From the NCBI GenBank assembly GCA_910586435.1, contig CAJUGT010000116.1:1-12368 (forward strand): 12,368 nucleotides of DNA, written 5' to 3'. The DNA comes from an uncultured Acetatifactor sp. GTDB taxonomy: Bacteria; Bacillota; Clostridia; Lachnospirales; Lachnospiraceae. Both the position numbers and the translations under genes were made by a program. Below the pieces are notes generated by a model. That model was not told the origin of the DNA. It made no database searches and saw nothing but the letters and a program-made list of their open reading frames with translations. Positions 6,008 to 12,368 of this stretch are shown piece after piece (position 1 is the first letter of the stretch; each line of letters opens with the position of its first letter).

Positions 6008-6022
6008 GCCGCTCTCAGCGGC
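6008..6022 (+). promoter_or_regulatory. Leader hairpin before the Asn/Gln-rich gene
   Basis: GCCGCT (6008-6013) pairs with AGCGGC (6017-6022) around a 3-nt loop. It lies in the predicted 5' leader, a few nucleotides before the AGAGG ribosome binding site near 6030, and may stabilise the mRNA or tune translation in the forespore. Confidence 0.4.
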
Positions 6023-6040
6023 AGGATGAGAGGAAAGAAA

Positions 6041-6199
6041 ATGGACAACAATAATAATTACAACAACAGCACAAACAATTCCGAGAATTGCAAGGACAGC
6101 ACTCAGAACAATCAGAATCAGAACAACCAGAACAAGAATAACAAGAACAATCAGAATCAGAACAGCCAGAACAAGAACAATCAGAACAAGAATTTCTAA
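6041..6199 (+). CDS. 52-aa Asn/Gln-rich protein, probable spore component
   Basis: A short low-complexity protein: MDNNNNYNNS at the start, a single Cys at 17, then repeats of the kind QNNQNQNNQNKNNKN up to a final NKNF. Well over half of the residues are Asn or Gln, with Lys as the main charge, and there are no hydrophobic segments. AGAGG near 6030 precedes the ATG. Three things argue that it is expressed: a near-consensus sigma-G promoter upstream, a hairpin in the leader, and a terminator-like hairpin 14 nt after the stop. Sigma-G genes act in the forespore, and Asn/Gln-rich small proteins there include gamma-type SASP (SspE) in Bacillus, which serves as an amino-acid store. By composition and regulation this could be an analogous forespore protein, but no clear SASP motif is present, so function is inferred. 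It is easily missed by gene callers because of its size and composition. Confidence 0.7.
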   Translation: MDNNNNYNNSTNNSENCKDSTQNNQNQNNQNKNNKNNQNQNSQNKNNQNKNF

Positions 6200-6213
6200 G
6201 AGCATTCTGGGAG

Positions 6214-6248
6214 CAAAGGCACTGCTTATGTTGCAGTGCCTTTGTTGC
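6214..6248 (+). terminator. Terminator-like hairpin after the Asn/Gln-rich gene
   Basis: CAAAGGCACTGC (6214-6225) and GCAGTGCCTTTG (6233-6244) form a perfect 12-bp stem with a 7-nt loop. The T-tract is interrupted (TTTGTTGC) but partly usable. It lies 14 nt after the stop at 6199 and closes this single-gene unit. From 6249 to 6376 I see nothing further. Confidence 0.7.
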
Positions 6249-6376
6249 TGTGTCCCGGACGCCGTCCCTCTTCTCCATTCTCCCCTGCTGTCCTGGAAGA
6301 CCCCCAAGCCACTTGGCGCTATGGTCTGAACAGCAACGGCTCCTTTTCTGATGGAAGAGGTGAGAAATATCCGTAC

Positions 6377-6405
6377 TTTACATATTGAATAAAAGATTGT
6401 ATACT
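6377..6405 (+). promoter_or_regulatory. Sigma-A promoter of the rRNA methyltransferase gene
   Basis: TTTACA (6377-6382) and TATACT (6400-6405) are 17 bp apart. Transcription would begin near 6412, only about 17 nt before the ATG at 6429, leaving just room for the GAGG ribosome binding site (6419-6422). Confidence 0.8.
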
Positions 6406-6428
6406 TAAAGGCAAAAGTGAGGTTAAGT

Positions 6429-7571
6429 ATGCGTAAATATGAATTGATAGCTCCCTGCCATTTTGGGCTGGAATCGGTGCTGAAAAGGGAAATTCATGAT
6501 TTGGGATATGATATTACGGATGTGGCGGATGGCAGGGTGACATTTTTTGGCGATGAAGAGGCTCTGTGCAGGGCCAATATTTTTCTGCGTTCGGCGGAAC
6601 GAATTCTGCTGAAGGCAGGAAGTTTTCATGCGGAGAGTTTTGAAGAGTTGTTTCAGGGAACAAAATCCCTCCCCTGGGAGGAATACATTCCAAAGGACGG
6701 CAGGTTTTGGGTTGCGAAAGCTGCTAGCGTCAAATCAAAACTTTTCAGCCCTTCTGATATTCAGTCCATCATGAAAAAAGCCATGGTGGAGCGGCTGAAA
6801 GAAGTATATCATGTCAATTGGTTTCCAGAGGACGGCGCCAATTATCCTGTGCGTGTATTTTTGCTGAAAGACCAGGTGACAGTGGGGTTGGACACGACGG
6901 GGGAATCCCTTCACAAGCGAGGCTATCGAAAACTGACTGTGAAAGCGCCCATTGCGGAAAATCTTGCGGCGGCATTGATTATGCTGACGCCCTGGAACGG
7001 CGGGAGGATTTTGGTGGATCCCTTCTGCGGCGGCGGGACGATTCCCATTGAAGCGGCCATGATGGCTGCTGGCATAGCGCCTGGTATGAACAGGAATTTT
7101 CTGGCCGGGGAATGGACTGGGGTAGTGGGGAAGGAAGTATGGCAGGATGCGTTGGAAGAAGCGAAGGATCTTGTGAATCTGAGTGTGAAAACGGATATTC
7201 AGGGATATGATATAGATGATCATATGGTGGAAATTGCCAGGGAAAATGCCAGGTTGGCCGGTGTGGATAAGCTGATTCATTTTCAGAGGCGGGGCGTGGA
7301 ACAGCTTAGTCATTCCAAAAAATACGGCTTCCTGATTTGTAACCCGCCATATGGGGAACGCTTACAGGATAAGGAAGAGCTTCCCAAACTGTATCAAACC
7401 ATTGGAGAGAGGTTTGAGGCGCTGGATTCCTGGAGCATGTATCTCATTACGGCATATGAGAACGCAGAGAGGGACATTGGGCGTAAGGCGGATAAGAACA
7501 GGAAGATTTACAATGGCATGATGAAGGCATATTATTATCAGTTTTTGGGGCCAAAGCCGCCGAAGCAATAG
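6429..7571 (+). CDS. THUMP-domain class I SAM-dependent 23S rRNA methyltransferase (YpsC/RlmL-N type)
   Basis: A 380-aa cytoplasmic RNA methyltransferase. The N-terminal part (about 1-55) is the ferredoxin-like domain, a THUMP domain follows (about 60-155), and the catalytic Rossmann domain covers 175-375. Visible motifs are LHKRGYR (161-167), the SAM-binding VDPFCGGGTIPIEA (196-209), the acidic GYDIDD (259-264) that should hold the SAM ribose, and the amino-methyltransferase motif NPPYGERL (305-312). This domain order corresponds to the N-terminal half of E. coli RlmL and to Bacillus YpsC, which make N2-methylguanosine in 23S rRNA; the exact position modified here is inferred. The length fits the family. 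The ATG at 6429 follows GAGG with 6 nt spacing; the in-frame GTG at 6417 overlaps that site and is less likely. It is followed at 32 nt by rdgB. Confidence 0.93.
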   Translation: MRKYELIAPCHFGLESVLKREIHDLGYDITDVADGRVTFFGDEEALCRANIFLRSAERILLKAGSFHAESFEELFQGTKSLPWEEYIPKDGRFWVAKAASVKSKLFSPSDIQSIMKKAMVERLKEVYHVNWFPEDGANYPVRVFLLKDQVTVGLDTTGESLHKRGYRKLTVKAPIAENLAAALIMLTPWNGGRILVDPFCGGGTIPIEAAMMAAGIAPGMNRNFLAGEWTGVVGKEVWQDALEEAKDLVNLSVKTDIQGYDIDDHMVEIARENARLAGVDKLIHFQRRGVEQLSHSKKYGFLICNPPYGERLQDKEELPKLYQTIGERFEALDSWSMYLITAYENAERDIGRKADKNRKIYNGMMKAYYYQFLGPKPPKQ

Positions 7572-7603
7572 ATGGGGCGGGAACGGGAACAGGAGGAGAA
7601 CAA

Positions 7604-8188
7604 ATGATTTTTGCCACGGGAAACGAAGATAAAATGAAGGAAATCAGGATGATTATGGGAGAAGACCATGGGAAAGTTTTGTCTATGAAGGAAGCGGGAA
7701 TTCAAATAGACATAGAGGAAAATGGAACCACCTATGAGGAAAACGCCCTGATTAAGGCCCGGGCGGTGGCAAAACGAGTCCATGACCTTGTATTGGCGGA
7801 TGACTCCGGTTTGGAGATAGATTTCCTGAATGGGGAACCGGGAGTCTACTCTGCCAGGTATCTGGGCGAAGATACTTCCTACAGAGTGAAAAACGCTAAG
7901 CTGCTGAAACGCCTGGAGGGGGTGTCAGAGGAAAAGCGGACGGCAAGATTTGTCTGTGCCATAGGGGCTGTTTTTCCTGATGGGAGAGAAGTGACTGTAA
8001 GAGCGGCTGTTGAGGGAAGAATTGATTATGAAGAGAAGGGGAAGAACGGGTTTGGGTATGATCCCATTTTTTATGTGCCTGAGTTGGGAAAAACAACGGC
8101 GGAGATGACGGAGGAGGAGAAAAACAGCATCAGTCATCGGGGAAAGGCGCTTCGTATGCTGAAAGAAGAATTAGGGAAAAATCTATGA
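7604..8188 (+). CDS. rdgB: RdgB/HAM1-family non-canonical purine NTP pyrophosphatase
   Basis: A 194-aa house-cleaning enzyme that hydrolyses ITP, dITP and XTP to the monophosphate and pyrophosphate, keeping deaminated purines out of DNA and RNA. The family signatures are all present: ATGN near the N-terminus (residues 4-7), YEENALIKA (44-52), DDSGLE (66-71) with the metal-binding and catalytic Asp residues, GVYSARY (80-86), FGYDPIF (150-156) and SHRGKA (177-182), which contacts the base. The length is normal. The ATG at 7604 follows AGGAGG (7591-7596 region) closely, and the N-terminal MIFATGN is the usual start of the family. It overlaps the phosphoesterase gene in an ATGA junction. The same pair (ysnA-ysnB) is adjacent in Bacillus subtilis, a known conserved neighbourhood. 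Confidence 0.96.
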   Translation: MIFATGNEDKMKEIRMIMGEDHGKVLSMKEAGIQIDIEENGTTYEENALIKARAVAKRVHDLVLADDSGLEIDFLNGEPGVYSARYLGEDTSYRVKNAKLLKRLEGVSEEKRTARFVCAIGAVFPDGREVTVRAAVEGRIDYEEKGKNGFGYDPIFYVPELGKTTAEMTEEEKNSISHRGKALRMLKEELGKNL

Positions 8189-8664
8189 AGATATTGATTG
8201 TCAGTGACACCCACAGGAAAAATGAAAATTATTTTAATGTAGTTCGTATGCAGGCGCCCGATATGGTGATTCACTGTGGCGATGCGGAAGGGTGTGAAGA
8301 TGAACTGGCCGAAGCGGCAGACTGTCCTTTTCATATTGTGTTGGGAAATAATGACTTTTTTTCTCGACTTCCCAGGGAGCTGGTCTTGGAGATAAAGGGA
8401 TTGAAAGTACTGGTAACACATGGACATAATTATTATGTGTCCATGGGAAATGAGAACATAAAACGTGAGGCGGCAGCCAGGGGAATGGATATTGTGGTGT
8501 ATGGACATACACACAGGCCGGTTGTGGACAGGGGAAGCGGCGTCATTGCCGTGAATCCGGGAAGCATCTCCTATCCCAGACAGGAGGGGCACAGGCCGTC
8601 TTACATCATGATGGAGGCCCGGGAGGGAAAGGCGAAATTTACCATAAAATACATAGGACTTTGA
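8185..8664 (+). CDS. yfcE: YfcE/MJ0936-family metallophosphoesterase
   Basis: A 159-aa calcineurin-like phosphodiesterase. The binuclear metal site is complete: D8 and H10 in SDTH, D33 in CGD, N55/N56 in GNND (54-57), H79 in VTHG, and the GHTH pair at 107-110. NPGSIS (124-129) is the usual C-terminal family motif. Enzymes of this type hydrolyse phosphodiesters such as bis-p-nitrophenyl phosphate in vitro, with a physiological substrate that is not well defined. The ATG at 8185 overlaps the rdgB stop (ATGA), so translation is coupled. The length is typical. No terminator with a T-tract follows; the next structure is the palindromic element from 8710. Confidence 0.93.
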   Translation: MKILIVSDTHRKNENYFNVVRMQAPDMVIHCGDAEGCEDELAEAADCPFHIVLGNNDFFSRLPRELVLEIKGLKVLVTHGHNYYVSMGNENIKREAAARGMDIVVYGHTHRPVVDRGSGVIAVNPGSISYPRQEGHRPSYIMMEAREGKAKFTIKYIGL

Positions 8665-8675
8665 GCTGGTCCATA

Positions 8676-8704
8676 TTGACAATCCTGTTGGCGAATTGTA
8701 TATC
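8676..8704 (+). promoter_or_regulatory. Promoter-like sequence reading into the palindromic element
   Basis: TTGACA (8676-8681) and TATATC (8699-8704) with a 17-bp spacer lie just after the phosphoesterase gene, pointing towards the hairpin at 8738-8796. No gene follows within 350 bp. It could drive a short non-coding RNA or be fortuitous. Confidence 0.35.
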
Positions 8705-8709
8705 CATTT

Positions 8710-8844
8710 CCTGCATTATGAAAAGTAACAGTTCACCAGCCGATATAAGCAGCCGAAAATTGCGCCTGGACGAATTTTCGGCTGCTTATATTGGCTGAGG
8801 GAACGCCGCATAAATTCATCAGAAGTTGACCGTTATAATGCAGG
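8710..8844. repeat. 135-bp palindromic element with terminal inverted repeats (MITE-like)
   Basis: The ends CCTGCATTAT (8710-8719) and ATAATGCAGG (8835-8844) are perfect 10-bp inverted repeats. Inside, 8738-8761 and 8773-8796 form a 24-bp hairpin stem with one G-U pair and an 11-nt loop. No ORF is present. The combination of terminal inverted repeats and a large internal hairpin in a non-coding 135-bp unit resembles a MITE or REP/RUP-type element. Lack of a T-tract makes a simple terminator less likely, although the RNA hairpin would still protect or process the upstream mRNA. Direct target duplications are not evident. Confidence 0.6.
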
Positions 8845-8961
8845 CTATTTAGGATAAAATACGTTGCTTATTGTATCAATTTGTCTCGGAATTGTGTATG
8901 CAATAAGGTAAAATATTACATGATTTTGGAAAAAAATAATTGCGGTGTCGTATGGAAAAGG

Positions 8962-8989
8962 TTGACAATTTTTGGGGGGATGATAGAAT
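8962..8989 (+). promoter_or_regulatory. Sigma-A promoter of the large surface protein gene
   Basis: TTGACA (8962-8967) and TAGAAT (8984-8989) are separated by 16 bp that include a run of six G. Transcription would start near 8996, giving a leader of about 68 nt that carries a start-stop ATGTAA at 9029-9034. The stretch 8845-8961 is AT-rich and I see nothing else in it. Confidence 0.7.
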
Positions 8990-9063
8990 ATAGAGAAGAA
9001 AATTCAGACAGCATCCGGAGGGTACATAATGTAAACCGGAAAATCATTGAGGGAGGATTTTAC

Positions 9064-12000
9064 ATGAAGAAATCAGCACTTATGGCAATACTGTGCATGT
9101 TATGGGGCGCTTGTCCAGCGTCTGTGTCGGCGCAGGAAATACAATTACAGGAACCGGACGGCGGCAGGTTGGAGTGCCTGACAGAGGAGGGGGAGGAAGA
9201 GGCAGAACTTTTGATGCAGGCGTCGGGTGTATTTTCACATACGCCGTATAAAGACGCGAAATACAGTTTGACGTACAGAATTGATTTAAGTGGGGTAAGA
9301 ATCATTGGATACAGCGGTAAGGCTGAGGGAGAACTGGTCATACCGGCTGAAATAGACGGAGTTACAGTATATGCAATAGAATATGGAGCATTACGGGACT
9401 GCGGCGGGTTTACAGGCAGTTTGAAGCTGCCGGAGGGGCTTACCAGCATTGGGGATTATGCCTTTTCGGGCTGCAAAGGGTTTACAGGGAATCTGGAATT
9501 GCCGGAAAGTCTTACCCGTATAGGGAATTATGCTTTTAGAAATTGCGGGTTTACAGGAAATCTGGAACTGCCGGAGGGGCTTACCAGTGTAGGAAATTCA
9601 GCTTTTATATATTGCGGGTTTACAGGAAATCTGGAATTGCCGAAAAGTCTTATCAGTATAGGGAATTATGCCTTTTCGGGCTGCAAAGGGTTTACAGGAA
9701 GCTTGAGACTGCCGGAAAGTCTCACCAATATTGGGGATTATGCTTTTGCGAGTTGCGCTGGTTTTTCAGGTAGCTTGGAACTGCCGAAAGGTCTTACCGG
9801 CATTGGAAATGATGTTTTTTCAAATTGTGGTTTTACAGGCAGCTTGAAGCTGCCGGAAGGTCTTATCAATATAGGGAATTCCGCTTTTGCGCATTGCAAA
9901 GGGTTTACGGGAAACCTGGAACTGCCGGAGGGTCTTACCAGTATAGGGAATTCTGCTTTTACAGAGTGCGGCTTTACAGGCAGCTTGAAGCTGCCAAAAG
10001 GTCTTATCAGTATAGGGAATTCTGCTTTTGGGTATTGTAAAGGGTTTACGGGAAACCTGGAACTGCCGGAAGGCCTTACCAGCATTGGAGATTATACTTT
10101 TGCGAATTGCGTTGGTTTAACAGGTAGCCTGGAATTACCAAAAGGTCTTACCAGTATAGGAAATTCTGCTTTTTCGGGCTGCAAAGGGTTTACAGGAAAT
10201 CTGGAACTGCCGGAAGGTCTTACCAGTATAGGAAATTCTGCTTTTTTGGGCTGCAAAGGGTTTACAGGAAACCTGGAACTGCCGAAAGGCCTTACCGACA
10301 TTGGGGATTATACTTTTGCGAATTGCGTTGGTTTTACAGGCGGCTTGAAGCTTCCGGAAGGCCTTGCCAGCATTGGCTCCTCCGCTTTTGAGATGTGTTA
10401 TGATTTTACCAGCATTGTTATCCCGGAAAGTGCAACAAGTATAGGAACAGGGGCATTCCGATACTGTGGCGGCGTGACGGGCGTCAGTATTCCGGCGGGC
10501 ATGAACACTGTAGGGGCGCAGGCGTTTGCGGGCTGCGTCGGACTGACAAATGTATACTTTGGAGGAAGCCCGGGGCAGTGGGCGTCCATAGCCATTGAGC
10601 CTGACAATGAATTACTGACAGGAGCCAACATCTATTATAATACCTATTACGCAAGCGGCGACAGTATGCCTGCTCTGACCGACAATGGGATTCCTGTAGC
10701 GGTTCTCTCACCGGCCGCAGGTCCTGCGGAAAGCAGCAATTTGGACCGTCAGGAATATTCCACATATGGTACTCCTGTCAATTCCTATCTTTATGACAAT
10801 GGCAGCGGCTTAACGAGAGTGGAATATACATGGGGCAAGGTTGTAATAGAGAACTATGACCCTTTTTTCCAATATCAGTCGGGGTATACCTTAGAGCCGG
10901 AGCTGCCTTTGTGGGGTGGATTTTTTGCTGGTGAAAAATACAATTTCCTGATTTTTGGGCAGAACAATCCAGAGGAAGACGATACCAGGGAAGTCATCCG
11001 TGTGGTAAAATATGACAAAAACTGGAACCGTATCAGTCATGTGAGTCTGTATGGCGCAAATACCATAGCTCCCTTTGCTTTCGGTAGCCTTCGCTGTGAC
11101 GAATACGGCGGGATGCTTTATGTACATACGTGCCATCGGATGTACAAAAGTGATGATGGGCTGAACCATCAGGCAAGTATGACCTTTTCTGTACGGGAAG
11201 TCGATATGAAGATAACAGATTCTGCCTTTGGAACAGAGAGCGGCTATGTGGGCCATTCCTTTAATCAGTTCCTGCTGGTGGACGCAGAGAGGAATATTGT
11301 TATCTTTGACCAGGGAGACGCTTATCCCCGTTCCGCCTTCTTTCAGCGCTTTGAGATAAAGGCCGGAAAGAATATGTTCTATATTCATGGTAAGGTTTCC
11401 ATATCTGATGAGCTGGATGTAAAGGTATTTCCAGGTGAAATTGGGGACAATGAAACCGGCGCGTCGCTGGGGGGATTGGCGGAAACAGAGTCAGGGTATC
11501 TGGCTGCCTATAATTATAGCGAGTCAGCCGCAGCTGATTTTCGCAGTATCTACATATCGTATATCCCCAAAGAGAATATCTCTTTGGAGGGGATGCGCAC
11601 ATGGTCTTCTGCTTCTGCCATAGGCGGAACTCCGGTGATAGCCTCCATGGGCCAGGAAGGCGGTTATGTACTCTGGAATAATTATGTAAGTGGACAACCT
11701 GTCATCAATTATGTCCGCTATGACGCACAGGGCAATATATCACAGGTACAGGCCGATGAAAATCTGCGCCTTTCTGACTGTCAGCCTATAGTTTATCAGG
11801 GCAAATTGGTATGGTATGTGACAGCTGGCTCTGCCCCTGTGTTTTATACCATTCCCATCCAGGGGGAGGCACCGGGATTAGAGGGGCTTGCGCAGGGCCC
11901 TGACGGCGGCTGGTATTATTACAGGAATGGTGTGGTGGACACATCTTTTTCAGGGCTTGTACCCAATGAGACAGGCTGGTGGTGTGTGGAGAACGGAAGT

Positions 12001-12368
12001 ATCAATTTTGGCCGCACCGGGCTTGTAAATGACCCCAATGTGGGTTGGTGGTATGTGGAAAATGGAAGTATCAACTTTGGCTACACCGGACTTGTAAATG
12101 ACCCCAATGTGGGCTGGTGGTATGTGGAAAATGGAAGTATCAACTTTGGCTACACCGGGCTTGTAAATGACCCCAATGTGGGCTGGTGGTATGTGGAAAA
12201 CGGAAGCATTAACTTCGGCTATACCGGACTTATATGTGACCCCAATGTAGGCTGGTGGTACGTGGAGAACGGAAGCATTAACTTCGGTTATACCGGACTT
12301 GTATGTGACCCCAATGTGGGCTGGTGGTACGTGGAGAACGGAAGCATTAACTTTGGCTATACCGGGCT
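9064..12368 (+). CDS. Large secreted BspA-like leucine-rich repeat protein with C-terminal wall-binding-type repeats (partial, runs off the right edge)
   Basis: The reading frame is open for 1,101 codons without a stop and continues past the window. A signal peptide of about 23 residues (MKKSALMAILCMLWGACPAS, cleavage probably after VSA) shows export. Residues about 75-520 are leucine-rich repeats of the BspA/LRR_5 type; the unit reads GFTGNLELPEGLTSIGNSAF plus a Cys-containing turn and is 23 or 24 residues long. A middle region (about 540-940) is beta-rich by eye and unassigned. From nt 11908 a 22-23-residue repeat of the kind GWWYVENGSINFGYTG occurs seven times, the last one cut by the edge. 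Such aromatic repeats resemble choline/cell-wall-binding modules and often anchor Lachnospiraceae surface proteins. GGAGG (9052-9056) is 7 nt before the ATG. The role is likely adhesion or binding of host or bacterial partners, which is inference from the family. Confidence 0.93.
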   Translation, partial: MKKSALMAILCMLWGACPASVSAQEIQLQEPDGGRLECLTEEGEEEAELLMQASGVFSHTPYKDAKYSLTYRIDLSGVRIIGYSGKAEGELVIPAEIDGVTVYAIEYGALRDCGGFTGSLKLPEGLTSIGDYAFSGCKGFTGNLELPESLTRIGNYAFRNCGFTGNLELPEGLTSVGNSAFIYCGFTGNLELPKSLISIGNYAFSGCKGFTGSLRLPESLTNIGDYAFASCAGFSGSLELPKGLTGIGNDVFSNCGFTGSLKLPEGLINIGNSAFAHCKGFTGNLELPEGLTSIGNSAFTECGFTGSLKLPKGLISIGNSAFGYCKGFTGNLELPEGLTSIGDYTFANCVGLTGSLELPKGLTSIGNSAFSGCKGFTGNLELPEGLTSIGNSAFLGCKGFTGNLELPKGLTDIGDYTFANCVGFTGGLKLPEGLASIGSSAFEMCYDFTSIVIPESATSIGTGAFRYCGGVTGVSIPAGMNTVGAQAFAGCVGLTNVYFGGSPGQWASIAIEPDNELLTGANIYYNTYYASGDSMPALTDNGIPVAVLSPAAGPAESSNLDRQEYSTYGTPVNSYLYDNGSGLTRVEYTWGKVVIENYDPFFQYQSGYTLEPELPLWGGFFAGEKYNFLIFGQNNPEEDDTREVIRVVKYDKNWNRISHVSLYGANTIAPFAFGSLRCDEYGGMLYVHTCHRMYKSDDGLNHQASMTFSVREVDMKITDSAFGTESGYVGHSFNQFLLVDAERNIVIFDQGDAYPRSAFFQRFEIKAGKNMFYIHGKVSISDELDVKVFPGEIGDNETGASLGGLAETESGYLAAYNYSESAAADFRSIYISYIPKENISLEGMRTWSSASAIGGTPVIASMGQEGGYVLWNNYVSGQPVINYVRYDAQGNISQVQADENLRLSDCQPIVYQGKLVWYVTAGSAPVFYTIPIQGEAPGLEGLAQGPDGGWYYYRNGVVDTSFSGLVPNETGWWCVENGSINFGRTGLVNDPNVGWWYVENGSINFGYTGLVNDPNVGWWYVENGSINFGYTGLVNDPNVGWWYVENGSINFGYTGLICDPNVGWWYVENGSINFGYTGLVCDPNVGWWYVENGSINFGYTG
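9409..10620 (+). repeat. Tandem leucine-rich repeat array, 69/72-bp units
   Basis: Units begin with the Phe-Thr-Gly codons at 9409, 9481, 9550, 9619, 9691, 9763, 9832, 9904, 9973, 10045, 10117, 10189, 10261 and 10333, spaced 69 or 72 bp. Three more divergent units start at 10405, 10474 and 10543. The 72-bp units have one extra codon in the turn before Phe-Thr-Gly, for example CKG instead of CG. Many units are nearly identical in DNA, so copy number may vary between strains. Confidence 0.9.
11908..12368 (+). repeat. Wall-binding-type repeat array, 66/69-bp units, cut by the edge
   Basis: Units start at 11908, 11974, 12043, 12112, 12181, 12250 and 12319, with a spacing of 66 bp once and 69 bp afterwards. 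The first two are divergent (GWYYYRNGVVDTSFSG and GWWCVENGSINFGRTG). The later ones are almost identical and differ mainly in synonymous codons and in the linker, LVNDPNV against LICDPNV or LVCDPNV. The array continues beyond the window. Confidence 0.9.

Noticed and set aside
5897..6307. Reverse-strand frame rich in Leu, Val and Ile opposite the Asn/Gln-rich gene
   Set aside because: It is the antisense of AAC/CAG/AAT codon repeats, which automatically gives a hydrophobic translation; promoter, ribosome binding site and terminator all support the + strand.
9738..10301. Reverse-strand frames with repeated VRPSGSSRFPVNP
   Set aside because: These are shadows of the leucine-rich repeat array on the + strand and have no start signals.
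9409..10620. CRISPR array
   Set aside because: Repeats are 69/72 bp, contiguous, in frame with one long gene, and have no unique spacers.

Overview
The window looks like chromosomal DNA of a spore-forming Gram-positive anaerobe of the class Clostridia, most likely a Lachnospiraceae member. This is inferred from the moderate G+C, strong AGGAGG-type ribosome binding sites, vegetative promoters close to TTGACA-17-TATAAT, a forespore sigma-G-type promoter, a BspA-like leucine-rich surface protein with aromatic wall-binding-type repeats, and small Clostridia-type families (HAAS/DUF1700, DUF6171-like). All convincing genes are on the + strand.

Layout. 1-198: left edge with two small hairpins and only ambiguous traces of an upstream gene. 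199-419: a tRNA-Arg(ACG) transcription unit with promoter and terminator. 420-602: nothing recognisable. 603-4347: a regulated export cassette containing a BlaI/MecI-type repressor, a short BlaR1/M56 metalloprotease without a sensor domain, an ABC ATPase and two ABC-2-type permeases. Matching dyad sequences lie around the repressor promoter and just before the ATPase gene, so the repressor probably controls both itself and the pump. 4365-5590: a new promoter, then a Cys-rich DUF6171-like protein, an unrecognised 129-aa protein and a HAAS-domain membrane protein. 5591-6040: a structured stretch that may be a dispersed repeat, a strong hairpin, and a sigma-G-like promoter. 6041-6248: a 52-aa Asn/Gln-rich protein with its own terminator-like hairpin, probably a spore component. 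6377-8664: promoter and genes for a THUMP-domain rRNA methyltransferase, RdgB/HAM1 and a YfcE-type phosphoesterase, the last two overlapping. 8665-9063: a 135-bp palindromic, MITE-like element followed by a promoter. 9064 to the right edge: a very large secreted protein with a signal peptide, about 17 leucine-rich repeats, an unassigned middle region and a wall-binding-type repeat array cut by the window end.

The points most worth a second look are the BlaI/BlaR1 pair lacking a beta-lactam sensor yet wired to an ABC exporter, the unannotated Asn/Gln-rich gene behind a near-consensus sigma-G promoter, the recently expanded repeat arrays of the surface protein, and the two non-coding repeat-like elements.
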